Shown here: positions 1 to 11,390 of the stretch, in pieces | Layout: each line of letters opens with the position of its first letter | Position numbering within the stretch: position 1 is the stretch's first letter | Source: Amaurobius ferox | Taxonomy: Eukaryota; Arthropoda; Arachnida; Araneae; Amaurobiidae | Direction: 5' to 3' | NCBI GenBank assembly: GCA_951213105.1 | Contig: OX578152.1 | Location: forward strand, 75,200,680 to 75,264,679 | DNA length: 64,000 nt | The notes under the pieces: generated by a model | What the model was told of the DNA's origin: nothing | Seen by the model: the letters and a program-made list of their open reading frames with translations, nothing else | Database searches by the model: none | Program-made: the position numbers and the translations under genes

Positions 1-2359
1 TTGATCTGCAGAGGAAACTGGTTCATCCGTCAAAACTTCTGCTTCGGTACTGTAGGTAAACTCATTATCTGTAGTCATCAAGTCACTAGTATCAGAACCA
101 GTATCATTTATTGTGTTGCTTTCAGATGTAACAGAGCTATCACGCTTAGCATACTCTGTTAAGTTATCTGTTCCATCATCCTCATTGAAATCAAATGAGC
201 TATCAGTAATAATTTCAGTTCCTCCAGAGGTAGAATGCAGATCCCTTTGTAATATTTCCTTTGAATGCACGAAATTACTATCACCAACATTATCAAAATA
301 TTTTGCTGTGTTCATATCTGATTCAAAAGCTATCTCCCGTCTGTCATACTTAGTTCCTTTCTCTAAGCTATCATCATCAGTTGAATTATCGGTAATACTT
401 TCGGTGTCATCAAAAATAAAATCTGGAGTCGCAAAGAGTTTTCGACAGTTCTCACTTAGGTTAAACTTCAACACTTCGCTAATGTTCATATAATTGCTTA
501 GTTCTATATCACCTCTTTCTGCTTCATTACATAATCTTTCAATTTCTAACCTATCTAAAGGCAGTCCACTTCCTGTTGCCAATTTTACTGAAGAATGTGG
601 AGTTGTGTAAGAGTCAGAATTACGTAATGAAATAATAGAACTACGTTTTACCCTTTCTGAATGGAAGTTATTTAACACAAAATCTTTGATGTCATACAAG
701 ATGTTTTTACTCCGTTTCGAAAATCCAGATCTCTTACCTTCAAATGACTCCGATTTTATTTTATTTCCTCTCTCTGACTTCCTTTGAAGGTCATTTGCTT
801 CAGGAGTGCGTTTTCGTTTATTATTTGGAAAGTGTTTGATGATGAAATCTTTGACTTCATATAAGATGTCATCATTGGTATTTTTTAAACCTCTTCCTAT
901 TCCTCTCAGAAAGCGAATTTTGCGACTGTTAGAAGTTCCACTGCGTTTCGGCGTTATAATTATATTATTCGGCGTTTTAGCATGATAATTTCTGTGAAGT
1001 CCTACCTTCCTCTTAGATTTTGTGTTTTTCAATGCATTTCTGTCAAATCTCTCGGAAGTATTTGTTTTCAAAATCTTTCCCGCTTCCAGAGGTTTGGTAG
1101 ACACCGTTGAATAACTCCCAATTGCGTGAATATTTATTCCACCCTCTTTAACATTTTCCGTTCCCGATTTATTGTTATGGATTTCTTTAGAAGGCAATTT
1201 TCCTTTCACTTTATTGGATATTGAAAGGTGTTCCAATTTCGTATTCTCATTAGGGGTATTTTCCAGGGGCAAATATCGAGCTTTATGTGTTTTCAAAGTA
1301 TCATTATTGTTTGTAATATTTTTATGCATATTGATTCTTTTATTCTTAGCTGCTCCTTGGTGAGGTTTGTGATTTTTTGGTGCATGAGTTGCATTTTTTA
1401 AAATTCTTATTTTGCCTTTAGCTTTTGGAACTTTTCCGAATTGTTTCGTCCACTTAGAGTTATCTAATTTTTTATAGTCATCGTCCATTTGCTTATTTTT
1501 GAAGTTTTCCTTGGGTTTCTTTCTGTTGTAGAGATCGTTGTTGGATTTCACTTTCGATGCAGATCCGACACTAGAGGGCTTGACTTTTTTTCTGTTTCCT
1601 TTCATTTTCTGGTTTTTGTTAGTTTTCAAATTGGGCTTATTTTTATTTCGAGGATTGAAACTGGTAGGGCGCGCTTTTTTCATTTTCTTACTCTTCGTTT
1701 TGTTTACCATATTTTTTCGAATCGTCCTTAAGCTGTTTGCCACCTTCATACCTTTTATCATGCGAATTCTTATTTCTGTCACGGAAATCGCTCTTTTTCA
1801 TCTTCTTCTGCATTTTTGGGAGAACACCGGGAAATACAGTAGTTAATTTCTTAATAACATTAGTAGTCTCCTTCCAAGCAACTATTGATCTGTCCTTCTC
1901 ACTCCTTTTAACATCATAAGAATTATCTATATTTGTCTTTCGATTGCCTTTTAGCTTTCGTTTTCTGCCACATTTCTTCAGCGATTTGTTTATCCTGAGA
2001 GGTTTCTTCGCATCTTCCCCACCTTCTTCCTGCTTACATTTCTGGCTCTCTGTATCCACTGTTCGACGATGCCGTATTAAAGGACGCATTCGATTTTCTG
2101 TGACAGGTTCTGCACTGATTTGAAGATTATCATCACCCTTGAGTAAAATATATTCTGATTTATTGCCATTTGGATTAGCCGTCGAAAATGTTTCTTTCGC
2201 GAATTCAGAACTATTGCTTGTAAAAATGCCATTCAAATCTTTCCTATTGAGGCTTAGAGTTTCATTCTCATTGTAATTAGCATTGGCTGGAAGGAGGTTT
2301 ATTATCAAGATAGTCGCAATATAAATTGAAGATATAGGTAAAACTCTTATAATCGACAT
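1..2359 (-). CDS. Secreted polybasic precursor protein, partial at window edge, one frameshift
   Basis: I do not recognise the family. The start at 2,359 opens a signal peptide (hydrophobic core IYIATILIINLL near residues 13-24, likely cleavage after ANA). Residues to about 100 are acidic/neutral and end in a furin-like RHRR site. Beyond that the chain is rich in Lys, Arg, Asn and Ser with few Cys. The first frame closes at 1,688. A second frame overlapping it from the run of six A at 1,712-1,717 is free of stops to base 1, about 570 codons by my own translation, so the exon is about 786 codons long and still open. Two related modules with ILYEVKDFIIKHF (about 830-873) and ILYDIKDFVLNNF (about 664-703) lie 180 bases apart, each followed by Lys-Arg sites. 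The last third is more acidic (Asp/Ser/Thr-rich). The shift could be an assembly error or a real lesion. A secreted matrix protein or multi-peptide precursor is possible; neither is shown. Confidence 0.72.
1712..1717 (-). other. Homopolymer frameshift in the secreted-precursor exon
   Basis: Six A on the minus strand. Upstream the open frame is the one starting at 2,359; downstream the frame one base away is open for over 1.7 kb. Uninterrupted openness and the same Lys/Asn-rich composition on both sides argue for a single indel, not two genes. Confidence 0.7.
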
Positions 2360-2379
2360 TTTATGCTACTCTTGCCCAT
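2340..2379 (-). promoter_or_regulatory. Short upstream ORF overlapping the precursor start codon
   Basis: An ATG at 2,379 (context gccccATGGGC read loosely on the minus strand) opens an 11-codon frame that ends in TAA just past the main ATG at 2,359, in another frame. If it lies in the mRNA leader it could reduce initiation at the main start. The transcription start is not known. Confidence 0.35.
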
Positions 2380-4880
2380 GGGGTAAAAGTTGATTCCATT
2401 GTCGTTGAGCATCATTTCAGCAGCTTAACCGGAGAAACCATTTACCAACTTCTGTGCTTTCTCCTATTAAAAACAGAAAATACAATTTATTTAAATTAGG
2501 CACAACAGATTTAAGGTGATGATAAAAGGATGTATATTTACTACAATAATTTCACTACTTTCCCTATTACATAAAGAATCTCATCTGAGCAACACAAGAT
2601 TTTCCAGAGTGAAATTCGATGTATATCACTTGAGTTTCACACACTAAATAACTTACTGAAAACTAATATACTTATAATGGCTATACTAAACAACTAATAT
2701 ACTTATATGAAATTACATCGAATTTACAGTTTTAAGATAAGTTCCTTTTTCATTTGGCGACTTAAGGCATTTTGAAATGACGCTGAAAATCGAAAAACTG
2801 CAATACCTCGAGAACGGTTTATCCGATCATGATGGGAGTGTACTGGTTCACTTTTTCTTATAAAAAATTACCTACTATAGAACAAGCATTTAAGATCATT
2901 TATTCTTTTAATTCAGTTTTTATTTTCGATTTGTACGAAACATTGTGAAAAAAGGGGCTATTTTATTTTGTCTTTATCCCAAAATACAATCAGCGCCTGA
3001 ACTACACGTGACTTACATAACTGTAAAATTTCATGATTATCAATTGAACCGGTGTTTGAGCTAGAGTACATTATGTAACACCAATAAAATTTTCAGGTCC
3101 TTATACAGCAAATACGCGATGGGCCCCCTACTATCTCTTATTTTACAAGTTATTAACCTTTTTGCATAAACTTTTTATACGATCCAGAGCCAAAGCGTTC
3201 CAGATCCTTATGTAAAGCATCCTCTTTTGCCCCCCCCCCCCCCCCCGTCGCCAATCCTGAACATACGTATACATTGCATACGCGTCGTGCGTGCGCACAC
3301 ACATGCATACACAAACACAAGAGCGCTAAAAAAATAGTGAATATTTCTATTTTAAGGTACCAAAAAAGTTTAATACTCAAATAATTAACGGCCCAGTAAT
3401 TTCTATTTTAATTATATATTATTCGAGATAAATGTGTAAAATGTTGGCACTCCATGCCCTTCTATGCGGGGTATAAGCGTCCAAAGTGTTTACATTTTTC
3501 GTAACGCTCCGTTTTCCCTCCACAGAAACCTCAAGCATAGATGCTATTCACACTAAAAGTCTGATGTGAGCAACACATGACTTCTCTACATAATGCAATA
3601 AACTCATTTACAGAGGAAAAATGGTTCACATGCTAGAGAAGGCAAAAACGGTCCCTGAGAGGCGATATCGTTATGGATAGAAACCATTGATTTACATGCT
3701 TAAATAATAAATACATATATGCATGGGTTTCTACTATGAAATCTGATTAAAACCGAGTCTGTTTAAAATGGAATCTAAAAACATAGATTAACTTCGGACC
3801 AAAGAAAAAAAAACCTGCCAATGCATAGATTTGAAATTTATATCCAGACTTTTTGCACAGAAGAAGGAAATCCAAAAGAGTTCCCAAATATACGTATGCT
3901 TATTTATCTGTATTTGCACTCTGCAACCGGTTCATTAACAGAAAACTGGTTAAAAACTCTAAAACAACTACTAATCCTATCTACTGCGCAAAAATTAACT
4001 AAGCACAAAAACTCATTCATATTGAAAAACATATTTTAAAATTATTGTATATCCCAGTGATCCAGTGTATTCATTTATACGGCTTCAGTTTCGTATGCTT
4101 ACCGCTTATCGTAATTTTGCAGGTCGTCACTGTTTGCAAAAGACATGAGTTATGAGTTTAAAAACGGCAAATACTTAAAAATTTTAAAATATACTCTTTT
4201 TCTGAAGACAGTTTAATAGTTCTTAACATAAACAAAAGAATTAAAAATAAACAGATATTCATGACGTATATATGAGCCAAATTGGAAGTATTTAAAGAGC
4301 TTTAACCATACGGAGATTGAGATCAATCACTGTGGTAACATTCAAATTTAACTAATGTAAATAAACAGAATGCATTTGTAAAAACACTAAATTATGTGAT
4401 TCAAAACAAAAAATTTACATGGAAAATAAATTTTATAATTCATATATAATAAGTATTAAATATATGATAAAAACAGGAAAAAAACTCTGAAATCATACTT
4501 TTTAAAGCGCACAGAAATTGCTAGTAAATTCTTCTAAATTCAGATGTAAACAACTTTCTAAAGATGGCAGCACGAGCTGATGTCTCCGATGCTGTCCTCT
4601 TCCTACTTACAAATATTTTCTAGAAGGCTCTGATTTTAGAATTCAAATTCCCCAAACGAAACTTATGCACAGATTTAAAAGTGATTAATTTCGTTTTATA
4701 AAATTAATGTAAGCAGAGTATTGGTACCGTAGAAACGCGACAAGAAAATTTAACCATATTTGAGTGTTAACTTTCCCCGTCAGAGGGCAATATCAAATTG
4801 TCAGCTGCTGAGTATTTTTCGGTTATTTGATGTAATTAGTATTAACTCCTATCATTAAATGGCAGCATCAAATTTTTAAA
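2380..4880. other. AT-rich intergenic sequence with degraded repeat pieces
   Basis: No gene is visible. It holds relics of the family-A head motif at about 2,585 and 3,551 (GATGTGAGCAACACATGACT at 3,553), a diverged block at 2,755-2,890 containing the family-A-like phrase ctcgagaacggttt, a C tract at 3,231-3,246, and a 60 bp block at 3,468-3,530 repeated in inverse at 43,150-43,205. Confidence 0.6.
3231..3246. repeat. Homopolymer C tract
   Basis: An uninterrupted run of about 16 C, followed by a GT/CA-rich stretch to about 3,320. Length may be unreliable in an assembly. Confidence 0.9.
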
Positions 4881-4894
4881 TTCTTTCAACCCAT

Positions 4895-5255
4895 GGAGGT
4901 AAAAGTAAGGAGTTAAAACTTCATATTATGAAAATGCCAATAATGAGACAATAATTCATTGAGACAATAATTCGTTTGAGACAATAATTCATTGAGACAA
5001 TAATTCGTTTGAGACAATAATTCAGGTGGCGCTGGAATAATATAAGTAACCCTGCATTGTATGCATTTCTATGTCGAAAGGCCCGAAACATTTATTTAAA
5101 CTGTCCATTTTGTAAACATAAATTATTAGCGCAATGCAAAGTAGAACTGAAACAATAATGAAGAATCATTCAAAATAATTTTACCTCTCAATTTATTTCT
5201 ATCTCCCTATATTCTGTACTCTACCCTACAACTATGAAAGAATACTGGTTAATTA
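4895..5255 (+). repeat. Local repeat family F, copy 1
   Basis: Begins with the phrase catggaggtaaaagtaagga, then a 17-bp minisatellite, then a conserved 250 bp body (tgtatgcatttctatg ... ctatattctgtactct). It recurs at 5,321 and at 5,982. No coding content. Confidence 0.8.
4940..5022 (+). repeat. 17-bp minisatellite within family F copy 1
   Basis: About five alternating units of the form tgagacaataattcgtt / tgagacaataattcat. Copies 2 and 3 of family F have a single unit, so the expansion is specific to copy 1. Confidence 0.8.
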
Positions 5256-5320
5256 TACTCATAATTAGGGAACTCTTAATGTAAAAACAAAAGCAATAAC
5301 ACATATACTAAATACTACGC

Positions 5321-5660
5321 CCATGGAGGTAAAAGTAAGGAGTTAAATCTTCATATTAAGAAAACGCCAATATCGTTTGAGACAATAATTCAGGTGGCAC
5401 TGGGATAAGTAGTCCTGTATTGTATGCATTTCTATGGCGAAAGGCCTAAAATGTTTATTTAAACTGTCAATTTTGTAAAAATAAATTATTAGTGCAATGA
5501 AAAGTAGAACTGAAGCAATAAAGAATATTCCCAAGTATTTAAAATAATTTTACTTTTCAATTAATTTTTATCTCCCTATATTCTGTACTCTTTCCTACAA
5601 CTATGCAAAAATACTGGTTAATTATACTCATAATAAGGCAGCCTTTAACTTAAAAATAAT
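5321..5660 (+). repeat. Local repeat family F, copy 2
   Basis: Direct repeat of 4,895-5,255 with one unit of the 17-bp motif and scattered substitutions. Confidence 0.8.
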
Positions 5661-5683
5661 TAAAAATACATATACTAAATACT

Positions 5684-5965
5684 ACGCCTTTCTATAGTGT
5701 CAACTAACAATAGCAGCTACTTTACTAACACTAGCGGCACCTAGATATAATTCTCAAACAATTATAGCATTTTCAAGCTTTTCATCCATAGGAGTTTTAT
5801 CTCCTTCTTTCTAACTCCATGACTACGCCTTTCTACTGTGTCATCTAATAGTAACAGCTTCTTTACTAACACTAGCAACACCTAAATATAATTCTCAAAG
5901 CATTGTGGCACTTTCAAACGTTTCATCCATAGGAGATTTATCTCCTTCTTTATAACTCCATATTT
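5684..5965 (+). repeat. Tandem duplication, two units of about 140 bp
   Basis: Two head-to-tail units begin actacgcctttcta (5,684 and 5,821) and end near ctccttctttctaactccat / ctccttctttataactccat. The units differ by scattered substitutions, so this is an old duplication. It sits between family F copies 2 and 3. Confidence 0.75.
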
Positions 5966-6171
5966 CAACCATATGCATATAGCCTATGGAAGTAAAAGTA
6001 AGGATTTAAAACTTCCTATTAAGAAAACGCCAATATCGTTTGAAACAATAATTCAGGTGGCGCTGAGATAAAATAAGTAGTCCATTGTATGCATTTCTAT
6101 AGCAAAAGGTCTAAAATATTTATTTAAACAGTCAATTTTGTAAAATGAAATTAGTAGCGAAATACAAATTT

Positions 6172-7483
6172 GTGACATATGGCTTTATTGGAAATCAATC
6201 CATTACATAACTGGCATCTCGCAATGATACAAAGATAGAAAACAATTAAGTAAACTAACTAAACACGAAACAAGCACATTACAAATTACACAAACACAAA
6301 GCCCAATGAGAAGAGGTCGAAGAAAGAATCCCGACCTCAGGGACAATTCATATAAGTTCTAGCTTCCCAATACAGTCTGCCTTGTTGCTGGGAATCATTA
6401 TTTAAACCCGGGCACATTGAAAGGTGACTTGAGTTCATAGCATCAGCACTACAAATAGGATACACATTCGTTGGGAGAATTCCTATCTTATTAAGGTGTT
6501 CGGCGAGGTAATAATGACCCTATTTCAATCTAAAATTGGCCACTGCCTCCCTGCGAGGTTGGTTACTAAACGCCTTCCAGCTATCTTGGATATTCTCCCA
6601 AACTTCGCCTCTGGGTTAAATTTCCAGGTCTAGTTTATAATTATCCATAATTTTACTATAAGCTAGCTTTTTGCATGACTCCAGTGGAACAGGTTTTGGA
6701 GCAAGATAGACTAGGGTACTCTTTTTTGCCACAACGTCAGCTGACTCATTATCGTCGATTCCGACATGTGATGTGATGGTATCCACTGAAACACAGTAGA
6801 TTTGTTTCTACTTCTAAGAACATCCAAAATTTGTTTCATTTCAGTTACGGTGGATGTCTCGATAAGATTAATTTTCGAGACAGCTTGAATGGCTGCTCTG
6901 AAGCCCACCAGTATGACAACTTTTGAAAAAGAGTCAATTCAAAACTTCAGGTTATTAACTGCCAAAAAGATGGCATAGATTTCTGCATCAAAATTAGACA
7001 TATATAGCCCGATAAGGGCACATTGAGAAAATATCTTGCAGTACACTCCAGCTCCGGCAACATTATTGATCTGTATATATTCTAGTCCACTTGAGTTCTG
7101 GGTACTTTTCGTTAATCATGCATAGCGTAGTTGCTCTCAATATTGTATCGGGGTGTCTCTTTTCCCAGCATCTTTAACTGTCAACAGGCTTATTATATCT
7201 ATATACTTAAGAAGATTGACCAATATTTTTGTACTGTCCATGGGTATATTTGCATCTAGGTCATTTAGTATATTTTGACAGGCCTCAACAGGAAGAATAT
7301 ACGCCTTTATGCAACTTGGTCGACAGTCTCGAATCCAACTAGCTCACTGTGAGGTCTTCAGCTTTGTATGTACCTACGACCTGTTTCAATATCTCTGTGA
7401 AAATATGAGGATTCAGAGTATATAGTTACACGTGCCTTCTTGACGGTGCTAAATGAGTAACGACTAACCCTATGGTATTTCTC
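6172..7483 (-). mobile_element. Non-LTR retrotransposon (Jockey-like LINE) 3' fragment
   Basis: 5'-truncated LINE reading on the minus strand. It ends in an AATAAA signal (6,184-6,189 on the complement) next to the target repeat. Flanks are AGCGAAATACAAA (about 6,159-6,171) and AGCGCAATACAAA (about 7,484-7,496), a 13 bp target duplication with one mismatch, as expected from target-primed reverse transcription. The reverse transcriptase is absent; only the RNase H region and C-terminal tail remain. Confidence 0.78.
6330..7060 (-). pseudogene. LINE RNase H domain and C-terminal Cys/His tail, degraded
   Basis: On the minus strand the RNase H Asp-x-Glu element is seen as NFDAEIYAI (about 6,975-7,000). 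A stop follows after about 10 codons, then VILVGFRAAIQAV (about 6,890), where the family normally has Asp-Ser-Lys/Arg-Ala-Ala: the second catalytic Asp is Gly here. QWIPSHH (near 6,780) matches the conserved Gln-Trp-Ile-Pro-Ser-His of this RNase H group, but the Asn-Glu-x-Ala-Asp that follows is lost. Further on, phrases of the type HLNKIGILPTNVYPIC and SSHLSMCPGL match the C-terminal zinc-binding tail of arthropod Jockey-type elements. Stops and the catalytic change make it inactive. Confidence 0.75.
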
Positions 7484-7891
7484 AGCGCAATACAAAGTAG
7501 AACTGGAACAATAAAGCATATTTCTACGTATTCAAAATTATTTTACTTTTCAATTTATTTTTACCTCCATATATTCTGTACCCTATTCTACAACTGTGAG
7601 TCTGTGTTGTTTAGTATTATGAGATATGATCTTTTTAATAGTTCTCTTAATGTGACAAATAAAATTAAAGATTCTTTCAAATGAAAGAAAATCTGTGTCA
7701 TTTATTTATATGTATTTTAACATATAAATAAATCATTTATTTTGGTTCTCCCTGCTAAATATCATTAATATTGAATAAATATTTAATTTATGAACATGTC
7801 GCATGATTTTGCATAGAAGAAGAGGTAAGTGGAAACTTTCATATTTTGGTGATGCTCTCTGTATTAGAGTGGATTTTACATTTTAAAAAAA

Positions 7892-8670
7892 TCTGATGTG
7901 GGCAACACATGACTTCCCTTATATAATGTAATGAATTTACTATTTTTACAGTAAAAAAATAGGTTTTTCTTATAGTAGATACTAATATTCTTTCCAAGAC
8001 ATTGAATTTTCGACAATTAGTCGTCATTTTCATTGATTTAGCGTCATTTTTATTCATTTGGCGAGATTTTCGTTAATTTGGCAACATTTCAAAAAGTCGC
8101 CAAGTTGGCGACATTCCGCCAAATTCGTCGCCAAAATCTCGCCAAGCGTTATGCACTAAGAAATAAGTTATTCTTACAGCAGATGATTGACTATTGGCGT
8201 TCAAATACAAAAGTATTACTCAGAGTATCTTTTTTCATGAATGGAACGAGCTAGATCCGCGAGAATGATGTCACCCAATTTATCGCATGGTATTACATAT
8301 GAAAAGTGAACATGTTTATCAATAGGACATATTTTTTTTTATATGACTTTTTGATATTTTTTTTGAAAAATGTACAATATCTCGAGAACGATTCGTGTTA
8401 GCATTCTAAAATTTATGTCAATCGTTTTCTAATGAAAAATTACATAAGAAATTTCTATTTGCGTAACTTTATTAGTGGTTTTGATTTTTTGACGATTTTT
8501 TCAAAATTTTATTCGAAAATTTAGGGGGGTTCTGAACATTCGATTACGCATAAAAACAATAGGCTTCCAGTGTTTACGGATTGTGATTTTTGTACCAAAT
8601 TTGGTTCGAATCGGTCCATTCGTTCGTCAGTTATCGTCTCCACAGACTCACTGACACACACGCACACATA

Positions 8671-8705
<35 letters not shown>

Positions 8706-8830
8706 CACTTCAAAAATGTTTGATTCGTGATCAGGGATGCTTGAAACGTGCTCTCCCGTCGAAAACTCGATTTCGAATTTTCGACCCCGTCACAATACTT
8801 TCCTTATACATTATGTATATAAGGAAAGTA
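7892..8830 (+). mobile_element. Family A non-autonomous element, copy 1
   Basis: Starts TCTGATGTGGGCAACACATG, which contains a small hairpin (ATGTG/CACAT). The body has the phrases gtcgccaagttggcgacatt and tctcgagaacgatt. It carries a CA microsatellite (8,653-8,704) and ends in a palindrome (tactttccttatac ... ataaggaaagta, about 8,800-8,830). There is no coding capacity. A TC start, terminal hairpin and internal microsatellite recall Helitron-associated (DINE/HINE-type) elements, but this class is an inference. Confidence 0.75.
8653..8704. repeat. CA microsatellite in family A copy 1
   Basis: Nearly pure CA dinucleotides with a short interruption (tactttca). The same position is occupied by CA/GT arrays in the other family A copies. 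Confidence 0.92.
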
Positions 8831-9319
8831 ATAATGAAAATTCCTTGATGAACAGTGACAGAAATAGTATATGGATACAAATTTGAATCAATATGGAAAT
8901 GACATTAAATGTTGTATTGATATGAAATGATATTAAATTGTTGCATGAAATGGTGCTAAATTTAATATTAATGAGAAATTTGTAAAAATTTAAATGATAT
9001 TATTTGTAGGATATTTTAATATTAAGAGAAATTTAAATGACTTTCCTAAGGTAGTGTTTTGGTATTAATGAGAAATGTCTGCGTTAAATTTAATATTGAG
9101 GATAAATAATATTGGTAAAAAGAAACGATCTAAAGTTTTGTAAAGAAAAAATTATATTAATGGAGGGGGAATGCTAAGTTAAATAATGCCTATGAGCAGA
9201 ATTTATAATCGAAGGAAAATATTGGTGTAATATGCCATGATATATATGATTGATAAATGTGATTTGGCATGTATATACATTATGTACTTTGGAGCAAGGG
9301 GAAAATGCAATGCTGTGTA
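8831..9319. other. AT-rich stretch between family A copy 1 and the TTAA element
   Basis: No gene. It contains repeated phrases such as gaaatgatattaaatt and atattaatgagaaattt. It may be the left flank of the LTR element that continues at 12,118, but I found no LTR copy here matching 16,825-17,265. Confidence 0.5.
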
Positions 9320-9459
9320 TTAAGGAGACTCTGGCAAGGAAAATCTTCAAAATATCGATTTTTCATTTTTACTGTCATTTTATAGCTTAATTAATTTTTT
9401 AAAAATGATATATAGTTTTAATTATTTACCATGATTAGAGTTGTTAAAACTTGCATTTA

Positions 9460-9852
9460 ACATGATCTATGCCTACAAGGGTCAGGTTCATGGTGTGGTT
9501 TTAAAAAGCAGAAATTGAAAACAGAATTTATAAGCATAAACATTCACTCCCAGTGGCTATAATGAATAAAATAAAATTTGTATTTAGAGATTTAGCTAAT
9601 CCAAAGCTTTTGAAAAAAATGCTTATATGGGCAAACACAAAGCTCAATGAAAGTGTGAACCACTACATAAGGGAGAGAATCCCTAAAAATACATTTGTTG
9701 AAATTTCAACCCTTCATATTGGTGTTATGGATGCCACATTTGTTATCAATGACGGCGCTATGAGTCGATTAGAAATTTTGAAGTCTATGGGCTATTTTCC
9801 AGATGTTAACATGGAAAATATTCTTAGACGCATTGACAAACGGTGAGTATTC
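9460..9852 (+). pseudogene. Transposase C-terminal fragment of the TTAA element
   Basis: Two frames carry consecutive parts of one protein. The first (about 9,457-9,520) reads HDLCLQGSGSWCGFKKQ, matching the family pattern of Cys-Pro...Ser-Trp-Cys. After a frameshift the second (about 9,530-9,843) reads HKHSLPVAIMNKI, then TKLNESVNHYIRERIPKNTF and a tail with HIGVMDATFVIND. These fit the arthropod family pattern of Gly-x-Thr-Gln-Asn-x-Asn-Glu then Ile-Trp-x-x-x-Pro-Lys; the Gln-Asn pair is Lys-Leu here. The N-terminal DDE part is missing. A good donor-like GTGAGT at 9,843 follows the last residue, so the original gene may have had an intron. Frameshift and truncation make it a relic. Confidence 0.68.
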
Positions 9853-10129
9853 AGAGCTGAAATTAATGTGTAAAAAATAACAAAATACGCCAGGGTGAAA
9901 CAGCGAGGTGAAAAAAGAAAAGCAGATTTAAGAGAAATATTGACACAGACAGGCACTATGGTACTGCACAATTTTAACATACTTTTTTATGAAATTTTTT
10001 CTTTAAACTTCATTTTCTCAAAACGTAGTTTTTGAGATTCCGGCACAATTATTAAAAAAACTGTCAAAGATACAGATATGAAATCATTCATATGTTGTGT
10101 TTGACAGATAGAATAAAACCTGCTGTGTT

Positions 10130-11390
10130 TAAAAAAGGATAAATGAAGACATAATATTTAGTTTAAAGAAAATTAGTTTATTAAATAGAACTTCAAATTA
10201 ATTCAAATTAACAAATACAAAAACACTGCTCACAGGCAGGCAACTCAGGGAGAATTAAAATTAGAATTTTAGACATTAGAATTTTAGAATTTTATCAACC
10301 TAGTTAAAATTAAGGAATTAGCATAAAAACTTAACTCAAAACAATCTATTTCAATTTCATCAAAAATCATTAACAAAAATATTAAATTTAAAGAATTTTA
10401 GAATTTTACCCAGGCTCTTAAAAATTTATGAAGGTTTAGAAATTTGCTCTCAGAATAAAGTTTAGAATTTTAAATTTACAGAATAAATTTTGATTAAATG
10501 CATTTCAAAAATATTAAGAAATCATATTCAGAATTAAAGAAATTAAGAGTTTAAATAAAACATGTGTATTCACCCGGATGGGCCATCAGACAGGGGGGGG
10601 GAAGTTCCAATCATTGGAGCTGCACAGATTTTGGAAAAACTGGTTTACTGGAAATCACCAAACTTGAAACAGGAGAGGCTTCAGCATTTTCTTGAAAAAC
10701 ATCAGTACCCAGGAGATCAGACCTAACAGCTACTTCTGGAACACTCGGATCTTTTTAGAACGGCCGTCCTCGTCAGAAACTACGTTCACGCAGCTCGCAT
10801 AAGGAATTTCACCACGTACTTTTCTGGAGAGTTACGTCGCGAATTCCGCGATAAAAGCTTGAAAAATGCATAATTTAAATTAAAACAACTAATGAAAAAA
10901 AGAATAACGCGAGGAACTTAACGTTCCATTAAAAGCTCGCGTGGAACATAAGTTCCATTCGAAAATAAACAACGCGCTTCTCGCGCTAACCACAACGAAG
11001 GATTTCAACAAAAAACTGAAACTGAAAAGTTCTGCGCGCGTATTTATACTTGCGGCAAAAGGGCGAGTTTAGATAAACGGCAGCAATTAAAATTCGCTTA
11101 CCGAAATTAGAATTGCCAAAATAATACTCATAATTCCGAGAGCAGACGATCCGTAAAAACGCGAACCAATTAAAAAAATCCCGAATTCCAAAGAGGCGCG
11201 AAAAACGCTTAGGTGGCGCCTTAAATCGCAGTAAAAAGCCCGCAAAACAGAATTCCGAAAATGGCCGCAACTGAAATTTTTGAATTGCAGTGAGACATGG
11301 AAATAACTTGAAACTGTAGAACAAACGGAATTTCTAACCAAAATGGGAAAATGGGACATCAAATTAAAGGGAATTTTAAGGGGAATCAAA
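10130..11390 (-). mobile_element. Candidate solo LTR inside the TTAA element
   Basis: Read on the minus strand, a GC-richer block has a TATAAATA box (complement of 11,041-11,048), an initiator-like TTCAGTTT about 20 bases on, and an AATAAA signal (complement of about 10,176-10,181). It breaks the AT-rich interior of the TTAA element. I could not define TG...CA ends with matching target duplications, and no second copy lies in the window, so the call is tentative. Confidence 0.35.

Larger units (their letters stand above)
5982..7615 (+). repeat. Local repeat family F, copy 3, split by a LINE insertion
   Basis: The left part is 5,982-6,171 and the right part 7,484-7,615. Joined end to end they reproduce the order of copies 1 and 2. 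The 1.3 kb between them is a minus-strand LINE fragment bounded by a near-identical 13 bp direct repeat. Confidence 0.78.

Noticed and set aside
113..1846. Plus-strand open frames of 60-126 codons over 113-1,919
   Set aside because: They are antisense shadows of the long minus-strand coding exon.
10986..11389. Minus-strand frames of 100-112 codons
   Set aside because: They coincide with the U3-like part of the candidate LTR upstream of its TATA box.
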